Assembly: GCA_949130485.1 (NCBI GenBank)
Contig: OX422185.1
Span: 9,920,118 to 9,984,117 of the forward strand
Origin: Agelas oroides
Lineage: Eukaryota > Porifera > Demospongiae > Agelasida > Agelasidae
DNA: 64,000 bases
Reading direction: 5' to 3'
The translations under genes and the position numbers were made by a program. A model generated the notes under the pieces. That model was not told the origin of the DNA. It did no database searches and saw only the letters and a list, made by a program, of their open reading frames with translations. Position 1 is the stretch's first letter, and each line of letters opens with the position of its first letter. Positions 13,321 through 23,876 of the stretch are shown here, in pieces.

Positions 13321-13441
13321 TAGCCTCGTTCCTAGGCCTTCCCCGGCTCCAGTTTTTGATTGCTTGCAGTAAGCAAAAACTGTTTTTGCATACTGCAAGC
13401 GATCAAAAACTGGAGCCGGGGAAGGCCTGGGAATGAGGCTA
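13321..13441. mobile_element. 121 bp hairpin element, 8 bp TSD
   Basis: An almost complete palindrome. The left half TAGCCTCGTTCCTAGGCCTT...GCAAAAAC is mirrored by GTTTTTGC...AAGGCCTGGGAATGAGGCTA. The flanks carry GGCATATA on both sides (13,313-13,320 and 13,442-13,449). It resembles the TAGTCTCG family in terminal sequence and size of duplication but is longer. There is no coding capacity. Confidence 0.85.
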
Positions 13442-13556
13442 GGCATATACGTAATCCTGGCTAAATGTGATTGGGCAAAAATAGCCAGCTTCTATGGCCC
13501 AGTGGTCCATTTATCCATTGCCCCCTACCAAAAAGTGTCCTTAACACGTTTCACCA

Positions 13557-13904
13557 CACTGCAAAAACTACTTGGTTAAAATGACCATGAGCGCAGGTGA
13601 CTGTTTCAGGATTGATTGAACAGGTGAGTCTACGACTAATTTAAAAGAAATCCAAAACACAATTAGCATCCACCAACCCCCTCACAATCCATCAAGCTTC
13701 AGAGACACTTGTCTGCTATACATATATGTTGGCTAGCAGACAGGTGTCTGTGCTTGGTTTTGAAGCTAGATGGAATTGTGAGGGGGTTGATGGATCATAA
13801 TTATGTTGAAATCCCTTTAATCATACTACCCACCTGTTCAACGGACCTTGAAGCTGTAGTAACCCTGCACTTGTAGTCATTTTAACCAAGTATTTTTTGC
13901 AGTG
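13557..13904. mobile_element. MITE with CACTGCAAAAA termini
   Basis: A 348 bp foldback sequence. The left end CACTGCAAAAACTACTTGGT and the right end, reverse-complemented CACTGCAAAAAATACTTGGT, share TTAAAATGAC, TTGAACAGGTG, and an inner block (CCCCCTCACAATCCATC, GACACTTGTCTGC) that almost meets at the centre (TATACATATATG). No transposase and no obvious target duplication. Same family as the element at 9,591. Confidence 0.85.
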
Positions 13905-15080
13905 ACATATGCATAACAAGCCCAACATGATTTGCCTACTTCACACACACAGTCAGTGAGTAGCTAAGTTTGCAAAAATCGGAGACTGTCAAGAGTTTTT
14001 GCCATGTAAGTTTGTTGGACGTAAACTCATGTAGTAAGTGAACCATCCCAGACTGGTTTGTCATCTGATGGAAACGAGCTCCCTAATTGGTAGCTCCCTA
14101 TTTTTGGTAGCTAAGTCCCAAAGGAAATTTGTGACTTGCTCTTGTTAGCACGGACAAGCAATATGTAGTCTCACAAGCCAGACTCATGCACTTTCCTAAT
14201 GAGTCAGGCTTGGGACTCTGATACACCAGTTAACCATCAGAGGGTCAACTGTCCATATTACCAAGAACTAGCCCAGTCACACTACTATTCTCTGAAAATG
14301 ACTTGTCCCAGTAGTTGCAATTTGCTCACATGATATCAAGTATTGCATGCTGGGACATGCCCAAGCAAGTGTATTACGAATGTGCAAGAGGTGAAAAGAT
14401 CAGCACATACACATATTAGATCTGCACATTGATGAAGTGTCTGTCAAATCAGTTGGAAATCACCTAAAAGTGGAAATCTAGCTCGCATGCAATCACTTTC
14501 ATGTTGATGCACTGCACCAGATTCTAAAATGGACTGTCAATTGCTTTGCGTCAATGTACAACCTTTCTTCTCGCGTCACATGCTTTCTGTCTTTGTGATT
14601 GCCTGACCAGTCTCTCTCATGCGTAATTGTCACTATCTACTCATGCATCAGGTCTGAAACATGCACAGTTTGTGCAATATCATTACAAAATGTACAAATA
14701 CACATATATGCCTCTACTGATAGCTAATTGTTGTTTCCACTACTGTGACTTGGGAGTAGGAACTGCCAACTTCCCACATTATGAACATAAAATTTGGCAG
14801 CTCATCCATGCAGGATCACAAGTGGGTAAAAGGAAACCCAACTGCATGCAGAGGTTAGTTCTAATTGTACACAGGGAGTGTACACAGAACTCAACTATCA
14901 GTCCTGAGTTGGTCCTGAAGCCTTTTCTAGTGTTTTGGGAAAGAGAGGGTCTGAAGCATCTAGCCATAACATCCTTGGAAGCCATTTATGCTAACTGACA
15001 CTGAAACCAAGGGCTAGCTTGCAGCAATCCGTCTTTGGGAGGGGGGGGGGCTTTGTTCCTATTGACATATCAGGCCTATA
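13905..15080. other. gene-free stretch with one small hairpin
   Basis: No credible gene. At about 14,166-14,219, AGTCTCACAAGCCAGACTCAT is followed by a reverse-complement partner ATGAGTCAGGCTTGGGACT. This is a decayed relative of the TAGTCTCG hairpins, without a visible target duplication. Confidence 0.5.
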
Positions 15081-15087
15081 GATAAGC

Positions 15088-15094
15088 TATATAA
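15088..15094 (+). promoter_or_regulatory. possible TATA box of kelch gene 1
   Basis: TATATAA lies 41 bp upstream of the ATG of the plus-strand kelch gene. The other copies have a different upstream sequence with no equivalent motif. If used, transcription would start only a few bases before the coding region. Position and motif only; not otherwise supported. Confidence 0.3.
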
Positions 15095-15134
15095 TTCCTG
15101 TTCATTTACAAGCCTTTCAGTCTACAAACTCATC

Positions 15135-16031
15135 ATGGTTGAAGAACAGCAGTTGAGGGCAGTTACCATCAAAAGAGGAAAGAATGCTCCAATTGCAATG
15201 TGCAGAGGAGCAGCTGCAGCTGGTGATGGCAAGTGCTACTTCATGTCCGAAGACAAGCATGAATTATGGATGTATGATGTAGTGAAGAACGACTGGTTTT
15301 CACTGCGGCAATGCCCATACAAAAATACATCCTTGGCTGTCATCAATAACCTGATAACTGCTGTCGGTGGTCAAAAAGGAGAGTATGGCACTCCTGACTA
15401 TGAATTCTCCAACCACCTCTACAGCTTCTCCAATAGACGATGGGCTGAAAAGTTTCCACCCTTGAATGGTGTGAATTCGAAGAAGAGCAGAGCAGCTGTT
15501 GTCCAAAGTGAAAGCTCACTGGTAGTAATCGCAGGAGTGGGTGAAAGTGGATTTGAGAGTCGAGTTGATATCTTGGACACAAAATCTTCCAAATGGTCTG
15601 AAGCTCCAGAGCTGCCAAAGGGCTCACCATTTCCTTCTGCTGCAGTCTGTGGTGATGGGCTCTATGTGATGAATGGGGGTGGCTGGGGAGGCTGGGTCTT
15701 CCAGTGCCTCCTGGATGAGTTGATAGGTGACACCAAGTCTACTGCCAATGTGTGGTCAAAGAAAGCAGATGCACCCTTTCAAAATGCCACATGTGCCTCC
15801 CTCTATGGGCAACTTGTTGCAGTTGGTGGCAATCGTGGGACAAGTGGTTCTGAGACTCCTACTATCAATGCATACGATGCTAACAAAGATTCGTGGTATG
15901 AGATTGGCAAGTTGGCAAGTGGGCGCTCACAGCCACTTGTTGCTCAGCTGTCCGAAGACACCCTCATAGTTGTAGGGGGGATAGGTCAGACTGGTGAAAT
16001 TGTAACTGAAATTGTAACTGGTATTCTCTGA
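15135..16031 (+). CDS. kelch-repeat propeller protein, MVEEQ type (copy 1)
   Basis: A single uninterrupted frame of 298 codons with ATG start. The protein consists of six kelch blades and nothing else, with no BTB, BACK, F-box, signal peptide or membrane segment. Blade signatures can be read in order: LWMYDVVKNDWFSL (res. about 40-55), AVGGQKG followed by LYSFSNRRWAEKF, VIAGVGESG with VDILDTKSSKWSEAPE, YVMNGGGWGGW with NVWSKKADAP, AVGGNRG with INAYDANKDSWYEIGKL, and a final VVGGIGQTG strand. Kelch propellers are generally protein-binding scaffolds; the partner here is unknown and cytosolic location is inferred from the lack of targeting sequence. The start is chosen because all paralogues share M(A/V)E(G/E)Q. 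Compared with them, the 9 bp CACAGTAAT just before the ATG is missing. It is convergent with the copy at 17.8 kb. It differs from the 47.3 kb copy at six residues, so that duplication or gene conversion is recent. Confidence 0.93.
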   Translation: MVEEQQLRAVTIKRGKNAPIAMCRGAAAAGDGKCYFMSEDKHELWMYDVVKNDWFSLRQCPYKNTSLAVINNLITAVGGQKGEYGTPDYEFSNHLYSFSNRRWAEKFPPLNGVNSKKSRAAVVQSESSLVVIAGVGESGFESRVDILDTKSSKWSEAPELPKGSPFPSAAVCGDGLYVMNGGGWGGWVFQCLLDELIGDTKSTANVWSKKADAPFQNATCASLYGQLVAVGGNRGTSGSETPTINAYDANKDSWYEIGKLASGRSQPLVAQLSEDTLIVVGGIGQTGEIVTEIVTGIL

Positions 16032-17792
16032 ACTGAGACATGCTGTAATGATGACTGTACACTGATTTGAAACGTTTCTGTATGAGTGTGTGGAGTAAGC
16101 ATGAACGAGACCCACCTTGTCAGTTGAATGTACTTTGTTGCAGTGCATGCATGTATGCGTCATTAACACAATCTCCACACCAGAAAAAAATGGAGGTCAG
16201 TTAATCCAAGATGGGTTACCTCAGTTCCACCTCCCATTTCCATGGTTTAGGATTACATCTTTCATGTACTCAAAGTCGAATAGAACTCATGTAGTTGGGT
16301 TAAACTCTGGGCAGTATACTATTACATAAGTGTTAATGGTTGTATACATGAGTGTTAATGCAATGTGTGATAAAAGCCAGTTGCACTCCTTCTTTGTCGC
16401 AAATAGAAATCACTTGCAGCCTTAGTAATAGCATGTTTACTACAGAAATGTTTGGACCAAGGACCCCACTTGGAACCCCTTGAAAATACTGGTGCTCCAA
16501 TTCATTGTATAGCACCATGCAGTTTAGGTATTTCAGTTGCATACTCTGTGGTAGTTTATCCATGCCTCTGAATGGTTGTATACATGTAGTGCCGAATTAC
16601 TACACACTAAGTGATATGGAGCGCAGTATTTCTATAATGGTCTTGCCATAGGTTATGTATTTTTCCGAATCTACAGACAGCACACAGCAGAGAATTATCA
16701 GTGATCTCTATTGTGCTAACTAGCAGGGCATAAAATGAACACTACCCATGGCCCATGGCCAGCAATGATGAAGCTGAAGGCAAAGTGCTGATGCATCCTG
16801 GAGGGTGGGGAAGTTGGGGGGCATGTCCACCACAAAGTTCTTTAGATCAACCCTGAGGACATCTCTTTGTGGCTGCTATTGACAATGGCTGGGCCATAAT
16901 CCATCTGTTGGAATTGCCCTGTGTACATGTTTGCACAATTAGCAGAACCCACATTAAGTATCTAGCTGGATACGTAGATTGACAAAGCAGAGAAATGGAC
17001 AGTTTGTCACTGGGGCTTTTCTCTGGTTGCTTGTTGTCTCATACATCGCTATAGCTAGCACTTGTCCTGGGCTAATGCTTAGCTTCCACCATTTCTAGAC
17101 TACCGTACCTGAGACTTGATGGGGTATCAATTAAATTTGAATTGCCTTATCAACACATTTTTGAAACTTAGGACCTATAGTCGTCATTGGATGTTGAAGG
17201 TCAATAGCTAAGTAGAAAACATTCTGATACTCCTGCTACAGCAGACAAGTTCATTCTGATACTCCTGCTACAGCAGACAAGTTTGTGGGTTCAGATGTCT
17301 AGAAGTGAGAGCATAGGCATGCAGTAGCAACTTTGAACCTAGTAAATTTTATGAAGTGTGTGCTAATTTGGGTAGCAAGTTAGCAAACTTAACTGTTATG
17401 TACTGACTCAGCTCCTGTAAATTGGGAAAAATCCAGTGTTAAAATATTTTCGTTGGCCTGTGCTGACTTCCCACTTTCTTCTACATTACCTTCATTTGAC
17501 TGCTACAAGTAGCTATTCCCCATGACAAAATCAGTGTAGCTAGGAGTAGTATGTACCGGTATCTCTCTAGAGTGATGAAGGATAAACCTTGGCACCTGAA
17601 AAATTCGGAATATAATCCACTTCTCAGGAAAATGCAAAATCAGTACACTAATATATGCATGTTTAGCTGGCTAGTAATACACAGTTGGTACACCAAAAAA
17701 AAAACAAAAAAACCTTGGTAGCTTTACAAAACCCTGTATAGCTAGTTCAACACTGCACTCTTTGCTATGGCTCAATGCAGCTAGTTTTCAGT
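16032..17792. other. convergent intergenic region shared with other kelch units
   Basis: This spacer between the two convergent kelch genes is repeated at 36,980-38,560 and, in part and inverted, at 46,930-47,320. Shared words include GACCCACCTTGTCAGTTGA, CTCCACACCAGAAAAAAAT and ACCTCAGTTCCACCTCCCA. The polyadenylation signal present in other copies (AATAAA at 37,273) reads GATAAA here (16,369). At 17,220-17,284 a 32 bp word beginning CATTCTGATACTCCTGCTAC is tandemly duplicated. No additional gene is seen. Confidence 0.75.
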
Positions 17793-18704
17793 TCACAGAA
17801 CACCGGTTACGATTTCAGTTAGAAGTTCACCAACGCGACCCTTCCCCCCTACAACCACCACTGTATCCTCAGACAGTTGAGCAACAAGAAGATGTGAGCG
17901 CCCACTTGCCAACTTGCCGATCTCGTACCATGAATCTTTGTTGGCATCGTATGCATTGATAGTAGGAATCTCACTGCCACTCGTCCCACGATTGCCTCCA
18001 ATTACTACAAGTTGCCCGCAGAGAGAGGCACATGTGGCATCGTCATAAGGTGCATCTGCTTTCTTTGACCACACACTGGATATTGGCTTGGTGTCACCTA
18101 TCAATTCATCCAGGAAGCATTGGTAGACCCATTTACCCCAGCCACCTCCATTCATCACATAGAGCTCATCTCCACAAACTGCAGCAGAAGGAAATTGTGT
18201 GCCGCCTGGCAGTTCTGGAGCTTCAGACCACTCAGAGGATTTGGTGTCCAAGACATCTATCCGCTGTTCAAAACCACCTTCACCCCTTCCTGCAATTACT
18301 AACATTGAGCTTCCACTTTGAACAACAGCTGCTTTGCCCTTCTTTAAATTCACACCCAGCGCAGGATCATGCTTCATGGCTGGGAACTTTTCAGTCCACC
18401 GTCTGTTGGATAAGCTGTAAAGGTGGTTGGTGAATTCATACTCGGCAGTGCTGGGCTCTCCTTTTTGACCACCCACTGAAGTAAGCAGGCCATTGATAAC
18501 TGTCAGGCTTGTGTTTTTGTATGGGCATTGGCGCAGTGGAAACCAGTCATCCTTTTCCACATCATACATCCACAGGTCGTGTTTGTCTTCGGACATGAAG
18601 TAGCACTTGCCATCACCAGCTGCAGCTGCTCCTCTGTGCATTGCAGTTGGAGTATTCTTCCCTCTTTTGATGGTCACTGCTTTCAGCTGCTGTCCTTCAG
18701 CCAT
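17793..18704 (-). CDS. kelch-repeat propeller protein, MAEGQ type (copy 2)
   Basis: 303 codons on the minus strand from the conserved MAEGQQLKAV start at 18,704. An in-frame ATG 13 codons upstream (18,743) exists but is not shared by the 54 kb paralogue, so the inner start is preferred. Six kelch blades are present. Visible elements include LWMYDVEKDDWFPLRQCPY, SVGGQKGEP, LYSLSNRRWTEKFPAM, VIAGRGEGG with IDVLDTKSSEWSEAPELP, MNGGGWGKWVY, VIGGNRGTSG with INAYDANKDSWYEIG and VVVGGKGR. Compared with the MVEEQ type it has a five-residue longer loop between blades 2 and 3 (KHDPALGVNLKKG). The function is presumably a protein-interaction scaffold; no catalytic domain is attached. Its terminus faces that of copy 1. 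Confidence 0.93.
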   Translation of the reverse strand: MAEGQQLKAVTIKRGKNTPTAMHRGAAAAGDGKCYFMSEDKHDLWMYDVEKDDWFPLRQCPYKNTSLTVINGLLTSVGGQKGEPSTAEYEFTNHLYSLSNRRWTEKFPAMKHDPALGVNLKKGKAAVVQSGSSMLVIAGRGEGGFEQRIDVLDTKSSEWSEAPELPGGTQFPSAAVCGDELYVMNGGGWGKWVYQCFLDELIGDTKPISSVWSKKADAPYDDATCASLCGQLVVIGGNRGTSGSEIPTINAYDANKDSWYEIGKLASGRSHLLVAQLSEDTVVVVGGKGRVGELLTEIVTGVL

Positions 18705-19019
18705 AATTACTGTGGATGCATTTGTAGACTGTATATTCTGCATAACTTATATACTGTGTCACTATCTTGGTATGGATTCTGTTATCCATTTTCTGCCAAA
18801 TTCATGTATCCATTTCCCCCCAAGGTGTCTGCAGGCAATACACTTTAGCATCAAAGTATTCAGCAGCAGGCGACTAATTATCTTTTGGAACCTGAACTGT
18901 GAACCCCTTCCTGCTTTCCCAAGCAACAAGCACGAATGATGTCAGGGCGGCTGTAAGTATAATTAAGTCATCTGGTTTTCAGGGTCAACAAAGTCCTGTA
19001 TAGTTTGGCTGGCTTTTGC

Positions 19020-19402
19020 AGGTCTGGGGGCATGCGCCCCAGGAAATTTTTTGATTTCAGACCTTCACCTTCTGAGACCTTTTCTGGTGCCGTTTTGGGG
19101 TGAAATAGCAAGAGTTGGACGACCTACTGCCAAATCCAGTCATTGTGTTTGAAGCCTTGCAGAATTTATTAAAAGGCGTGGCTCCGCTTCGCTCTGCAGA
19201 GGCTGCAAAGCAGCCATGAGGCGCAGGGAAAAAGGAAAACACATGCGTTATTGCTACTGTGAAGCTTCAGTGTGGCTTCTGTGTATCTCCAGTGTGGGCT
19301 GTAGTGTACGAGGTTACGTTTGCGCAGACTTACTAACTATAGCTACGCAAAGGCGCCCTTCAAAAGGGGGTTCCATGGAACCCCCTCTAGATCCACCACT
19401 GC
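19020..19402. mobile_element. hAT-like MITE fragment
   Basis: The right end, AACCCCCTCTAGATCCACCA followed by CTG, matches the CAGTGG(C/T)GGATC termini of the hAT-like MITEs in inverted sense. The internal GGTCTGGGGGCATG block followed by AAATTTTTT is the same motif found in the other hAT-like copies. No matching left terminus is found, so this copy is probably truncated. It holds no coding region. Confidence 0.5.
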
Positions 19403-19884
19403 AAGTTTATATACACTGACTCTACTCGAGTCGTACTACGGTAGTGAGTACTGACGTTGGATGCTGTAGTTGGCCACTCTATCGTTAATTCTTCATTTTT
19501 AATTTTGATCCATCAAAAAGCGGTGGGGCGACTGCCCTATACCTGCCCCAATGGTAGTTACACCCCTGAAGCAGAACATGTATTACAAATTTACTGAGTT
19601 TAAGACCAGTTTGAAAGTGTTCTTCTGAACATAAATATATTTGGCTTGATAACACAGCGATAGTTCCAGATGGGCCGTGATCTAGAGCTGTATCCCAAAC
19701 CTTCAGCCACTCCATATGGCTGCCATGGCGACTTCTGCAACTCTTGGCTTCACTCAGTAGGAGTGAACAATCGGCTTTGATAATTTGTTCTAATAGGCGA
19801 CACTGATTGATGAGAAGTGTGGATTCAATACTGGGAAAGGTCAGAGTATTAAAAACCTCTGTACTCAATGTACTTTGCTGTGAA

Positions 19885-22275
19885 CGGGAACGCTTTAAGT
19901 CACTACAGTTGACTTAAGTTGCCTTGATATACTATTCCATCCTACCTCTCATGGGTCCATTTAAGTCAAGTCATTAAAGAGTATGCCCCTGTCATCTCAC
20001 ATCATCAGAGTAAGTCCCTAATGATTACCAAGTCTCAGGAAGACAGTGACTTAAAATGTTCCCATGAGTAATACTATCCACACTATTTCTGGTGGGACAA
20101 TTTTAAGTCAAGTTATTGAAGAGTATGCTCCTGTCATACAACCTCATCCAAGTAAGTCCCTGTCAATTACCAAGTCTCTTGCATCATACTATATGGTCAT
20201 TGACCAGACTAGTATGTTGCAACACAGCAGCCTTGCATCAAGAATATTGTAGCTGGTACTGCAGTCCCATAACACAGTGCTAAAGCCCCACCTCCGGAAA
20301 CGTGTACAGTACTTCCTGAGTATTACAGTGCTGCAGCCCCGCCTCCATAATACTGAATCAGAATGCAGAATGTAAACAAACTCATCCCACTTAAGATATG
20401 CAATGCTTAACATGGACAAGGCAGTTTGTGCTAAGCACATTGCTACAGAGAAAGTGGTGTAAGTATTTCCCACAGGGACAGAAGTGAGACAGCAAGGCGT
20501 TCTGCGGCTCAAACGAGGCAAAGGCAACATCTGGCTAAGATTTATCCTGATGATTTGAAAGCACAAAAAGGACCTCAAGACTGAGCATGTCACTTTGGAC
20601 AAGGATGTTGTATCAACCTACTACTAAAATGTGGGTTCAGTTGCAATCACTGTAATATCTGGGTACAAGACAGACTTTAGAGAGAACTAGAGAGAACTAC
20701 AGAGAGACTTGAGAGAACTGATAAAACTCCAGACTTAAATACTCATGAACCACGTGCATACATAACTAAATATAGAACAGTAACAATAGAACAGTGACAT
20801 CACTACAGATGTAAGATGTATGATTTGCAATTTGTTTAAGTTGCCTCATATACTTTCCAACTTCTTCTTGGAAAATATTGGAGAGTGTGTGACCATTTCA
20901 ACAATGTGGCTGATCAGCATGAGAAATGTAATGCGTACTTTTTGTAACTAAGAACATGTAATCAGCAGTCATGCTGCTTTTTCTTAATTCAATTGGCCGT
21001 CACATAGCAAAGAAACTTCTAAGGCTAAAAACTATTAACCAATGATGACAGTGACAGTGACTTTGAAGTATTATCTGGGCCAAGTGAAAACAGGTAAAGG
21101 AACATTAGTATACAATTATGTGCACATGGTAGTTATTATGTATTATGACAAGGACTTCAGGTTTACTTGCTAACTGTATTGCAATGCAGGCATTTGAGTT
21201 TGCACTCCATGATTGACAACCTATTTGCTAGCACTCCACCAGACTTTAGTCCACACATCAATATTTGTTCAGGAAGAATTATATCAACAATCATGTTCTT
21301 GTTTGAGTTATGGTTGAATTTGGAATTCACTACATCTTCATTTAGATTTTCAGCATTGCACAAATTAGCTAACTTCATTCCAGTTATAGGTGTATGCTGT
21401 CTACATATTATGTCCACTTATCCTTTTGCTACTTAACTGTCACAGCAGTGACTTGTAATCCAGGAAGACAGTTACTCAGGGGCATACTCTTTGATCACTT
21501 GACTTAAAATGGTCCCACATGAAATAGTGTGGATAGTATTATTCATGGGACCATTTTAAGTCACTGTCTTCCTGAGACTTGGTAATCATTAGGGACTTAC
21601 TTTGATTATGTGATGACAGGGGCATACTCTTTAATGACTGGACTTAAAATTGTTCCATGAGAGGCAGGATGGAGTATCATTACTCATGGGACCATCTTAA
21701 GTCACTGCCTGCCAGAGACTTCGTAATTAGTAGGGACTTACTCTGATGATGTGAGATGACAGGGGCATACTCTTTAATGACTTGACTTAAAATGGTCCCA
21801 TGAGAGGTAGGATGGAGTGTTATTACTCATGGGACCATTTTAAGTCACTGTCTGCCAGAGACTTGGTAATTGGTAGGGACTTACTCTGATGATGGGAGAT
21901 GACAGGGGCATACTCGTTAATGACTTGACTTAAAATGGTCCCATGAGAGGTAGGATGGAGTGTTATTACTCATGGGACCATTTTAAGTCACTGTCTGCCA
22001 GAGACTTGGTAATTGGTAGGGACTTACTCTGATGATGGGAGATGACAGGGGCATACTCGTTAATGACTTGACTTAAAATGGTCCCATGAGAGGTAGGATG
22101 GAATAGTATATCTAGGCAACTTAAGTCAACTGTAGTGACTTAAAACATTCCCATGGGTGTCCCATGGATTTTGGTGACTTAAATCAGTCCCATGAGACAC
22201 CCATGGGAAGGGTGACTTAAATCAGTCCCATGGGTAACCCATGGGATTTTATACCATTTTAAGTCCATTGCTGCA
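19885..22275. mobile_element. 2.4 kb foldback element with repeat-built arms
   Basis: The left arm begins TTTAAGTCACTACAGTTGAC and continues TTAAGTTGCC, TACTATTCCATCCTACCTCT and CATGGG. The right arm carries the exact inverse at about 22,082-22,145. Inside, both arms consist of the same repeat in opposite orientation, two units on the left (period about 139 bp) and about five on the right (period 143 bp). Beyond the inverse match the right arm adds three CCCATGGG/GACTTAAAT blocks up to about 22,275. The 1.25 kb centre (20,190-21,450) has no recognisable transposase; its longest frame (137 codons, minus) has no motif I know. This resembles foldback transposons with long repetitive inverted ends. 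Exact ends and any target duplication are unclear. Confidence 0.75.
21470..22115. repeat. 143 bp tandem repeat, each unit with a hairpin
   Basis: GACAGGGGCATACTC recurs at 21,615, 21,758, 21,901 and 22,044, exactly 143 bp apart, with a diverged unit before them. Every unit contains GACTTAAAATGGTCCCATGA and, about 40 bp on, its inverse TCATGGGACCATTTTAAGTC. Each unit can therefore fold into a stem of about 20 bp. The last units are nearly identical, indicating recent homogenisation. Confidence 0.95.
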
Positions 22276-23424
22276 CAACCAATTTTATGAAGGATAATTT
22301 GGCGTACAGACAGCGGCATGGTGGTCTTAGAATCTTCTTGCCTATTTCAGATTGGAATGATTCTAACTTCGATAGCAAAGAGGCATTAATAACTCCCAGT
22401 TCCAGCTAGCACGTCTGCTCTCTGCGGTGTTTAACTTATCCACGGCCAAGAATGTGCAAGCAGGACTCTCAGAGGGATGACCAGCCCCCTCAGCATCCCA
22501 CAAAGCCATCAGGCAGATGATCCGCGAGGAGATCGCCGCAGCCCTTGCCTCTCTGCCGCCCCCCGCCAGCTGTAGTAACCCACGTCCGTCTCAAGGTACC
22601 CTCATGTGCTATACCTCCTGACTTCATGGTCAGGCGCTCTCATGTTGTCTCCTGCTCTGTCATGCATGCGCATAGCTATATGTTCCTCCAGGTGCGCAGT
22701 CTCAATCTCATACTGCTGCCCCTGCTACCACCATCCATAAGTGAACCAATCTCTCAGCTGGCAGAGCCAAGTACAGCGACAGAGCTGGAGACCACCGTGC
22801 TCTCCTGGCACATGCCTGCCACCCAACCAGCATCTTCTGTTGCTATCATCAGCCGCGCCAAGTCCCGCGCCATTTTGCCTCGCCAGCAACCATCCTCCCA
22901 TCCCTGCCAAGCTGGTGAAGCGCATTCAGACACTGGAGTTCATCGAGATGCGGGAATTGGTCCCTGACAACATGGCCGTTGCAGAACGGTTGCATGGAGG
23001 CACTCCCTGCCCGCCTAGGCCAACAAGCCAAGCAGGCGGAACAGAGAGAAATTGGGTCACTCTTCACATGGGTCTCCTCCCTCATTACTTATGTGACCAT
23101 AGTAGCAGAAGCCCACTCAGAACGGGTTCGGGACATGCTGGGCTACATTACGCTCATCATCAGAGAGGCCCACAAGCATGGCGGCCAAGGCTGGCTCATC
23201 TATGACACAATGTTTCGCCGCAACAATCAGGGCAACTCTCAGCCCTGGAACATCCTGGACTCCTCCCTCCACACAGCATATGTGGCCGGCCAAAGTCTCC
23301 CATCCCATGTCCCGTGCAAGCACTGCAATGAGACCGACCACTCTCAGGAGGAGTGTGCCCTGGCTCCCACCATACCACCAGTTCGTACCAGCCAAAATTA
23401 TGGGAGCAGTTCCCCTCAGGCGCA

Positions 23425-23476
23425 TAGTTTGGTTCCCAGACCCTTCCTGTACAGGAAGGGTCTGGGAACCAAACTA
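23425..23476. mobile_element. 52 bp perfect hairpin insertion
   Basis: A perfect palindrome of two 26 bp halves, starting TAGTTTGGTTCCCAGACCCT and ending with its inverse. It is flanked by TCAGGCGCA (23,416-23,424) and TCAGGTGCA (23,477-23,485), a 9 bp direct repeat with one mismatch. The inner CCCAGACCC is shared with the TAGTCTCG hairpins, so I group it with them. It sits inside the gag-like part of the DIRS fossil. Confidence 0.88.
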
Positions 23477-23837
23477 TCAGGTGCACGCCTCTACGTACGG
23501 TCTCCCCTTTAATTAAATAGTACCTCACAGCCAGTGAGCAAAGCTCTGCATATCATGGGACAAGGGGCCAGGCACTCCTGTGGTAGTGCAGAACACAAGG
23601 CCAGAGACTGTGCCCATGTGCCTTCCAACTCCTTATGCTGTAGAGCCGTCCAAAAATGCCATGCTCACCCGTCGACTCAACAGCTCAGGTCAGAGCCCCC
23701 TGTAGAGCCACTATCAGCAGCATTATGCTGACCTTTTGTTATCAGTTATGCTGAGCGCGCCGCCAAGGTCGCCCCTCCCCTAGCCCTGCCGTAGGCGAAT
23801 TTCTATCTGACGCACCCTTTTCGAACATAGTCTCTGC

Positions 23838-23876
23838 TAGTCTCGTGCCCAGCCGGAACGGCTGGTCACGAGACTA
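23838..23876. mobile_element. 39 bp TAGTCTCG hairpin, 9 bp TSD
   Basis: TAGTCTCGTGCCCAGCCG, a GAA loop, then CGGCTGGTCACGAGACTA. Flanks are AGTCTCTGC (23,829-23,837) and ACTCTCTGC (23,877-23,885), a 9 bp repeat with one mismatch. The inverse end of the host element (around 26,245) lacks the hairpin, which gives a within-element empty-site comparison. Confidence 0.92.

Noticed and set aside
14627-14998. A 123-codon plus-strand frame near the first kelch gene
   Set aside because: No recognisable domain, no clear ATG context and overlapped by a minus-strand frame of similar quality.
21470-22115. Regularly spaced repeats that might suggest a CRISPR array
   Set aside because: The whole 143 bp unit is repeated with no unique spacers, and all other evidence is eukaryotic.
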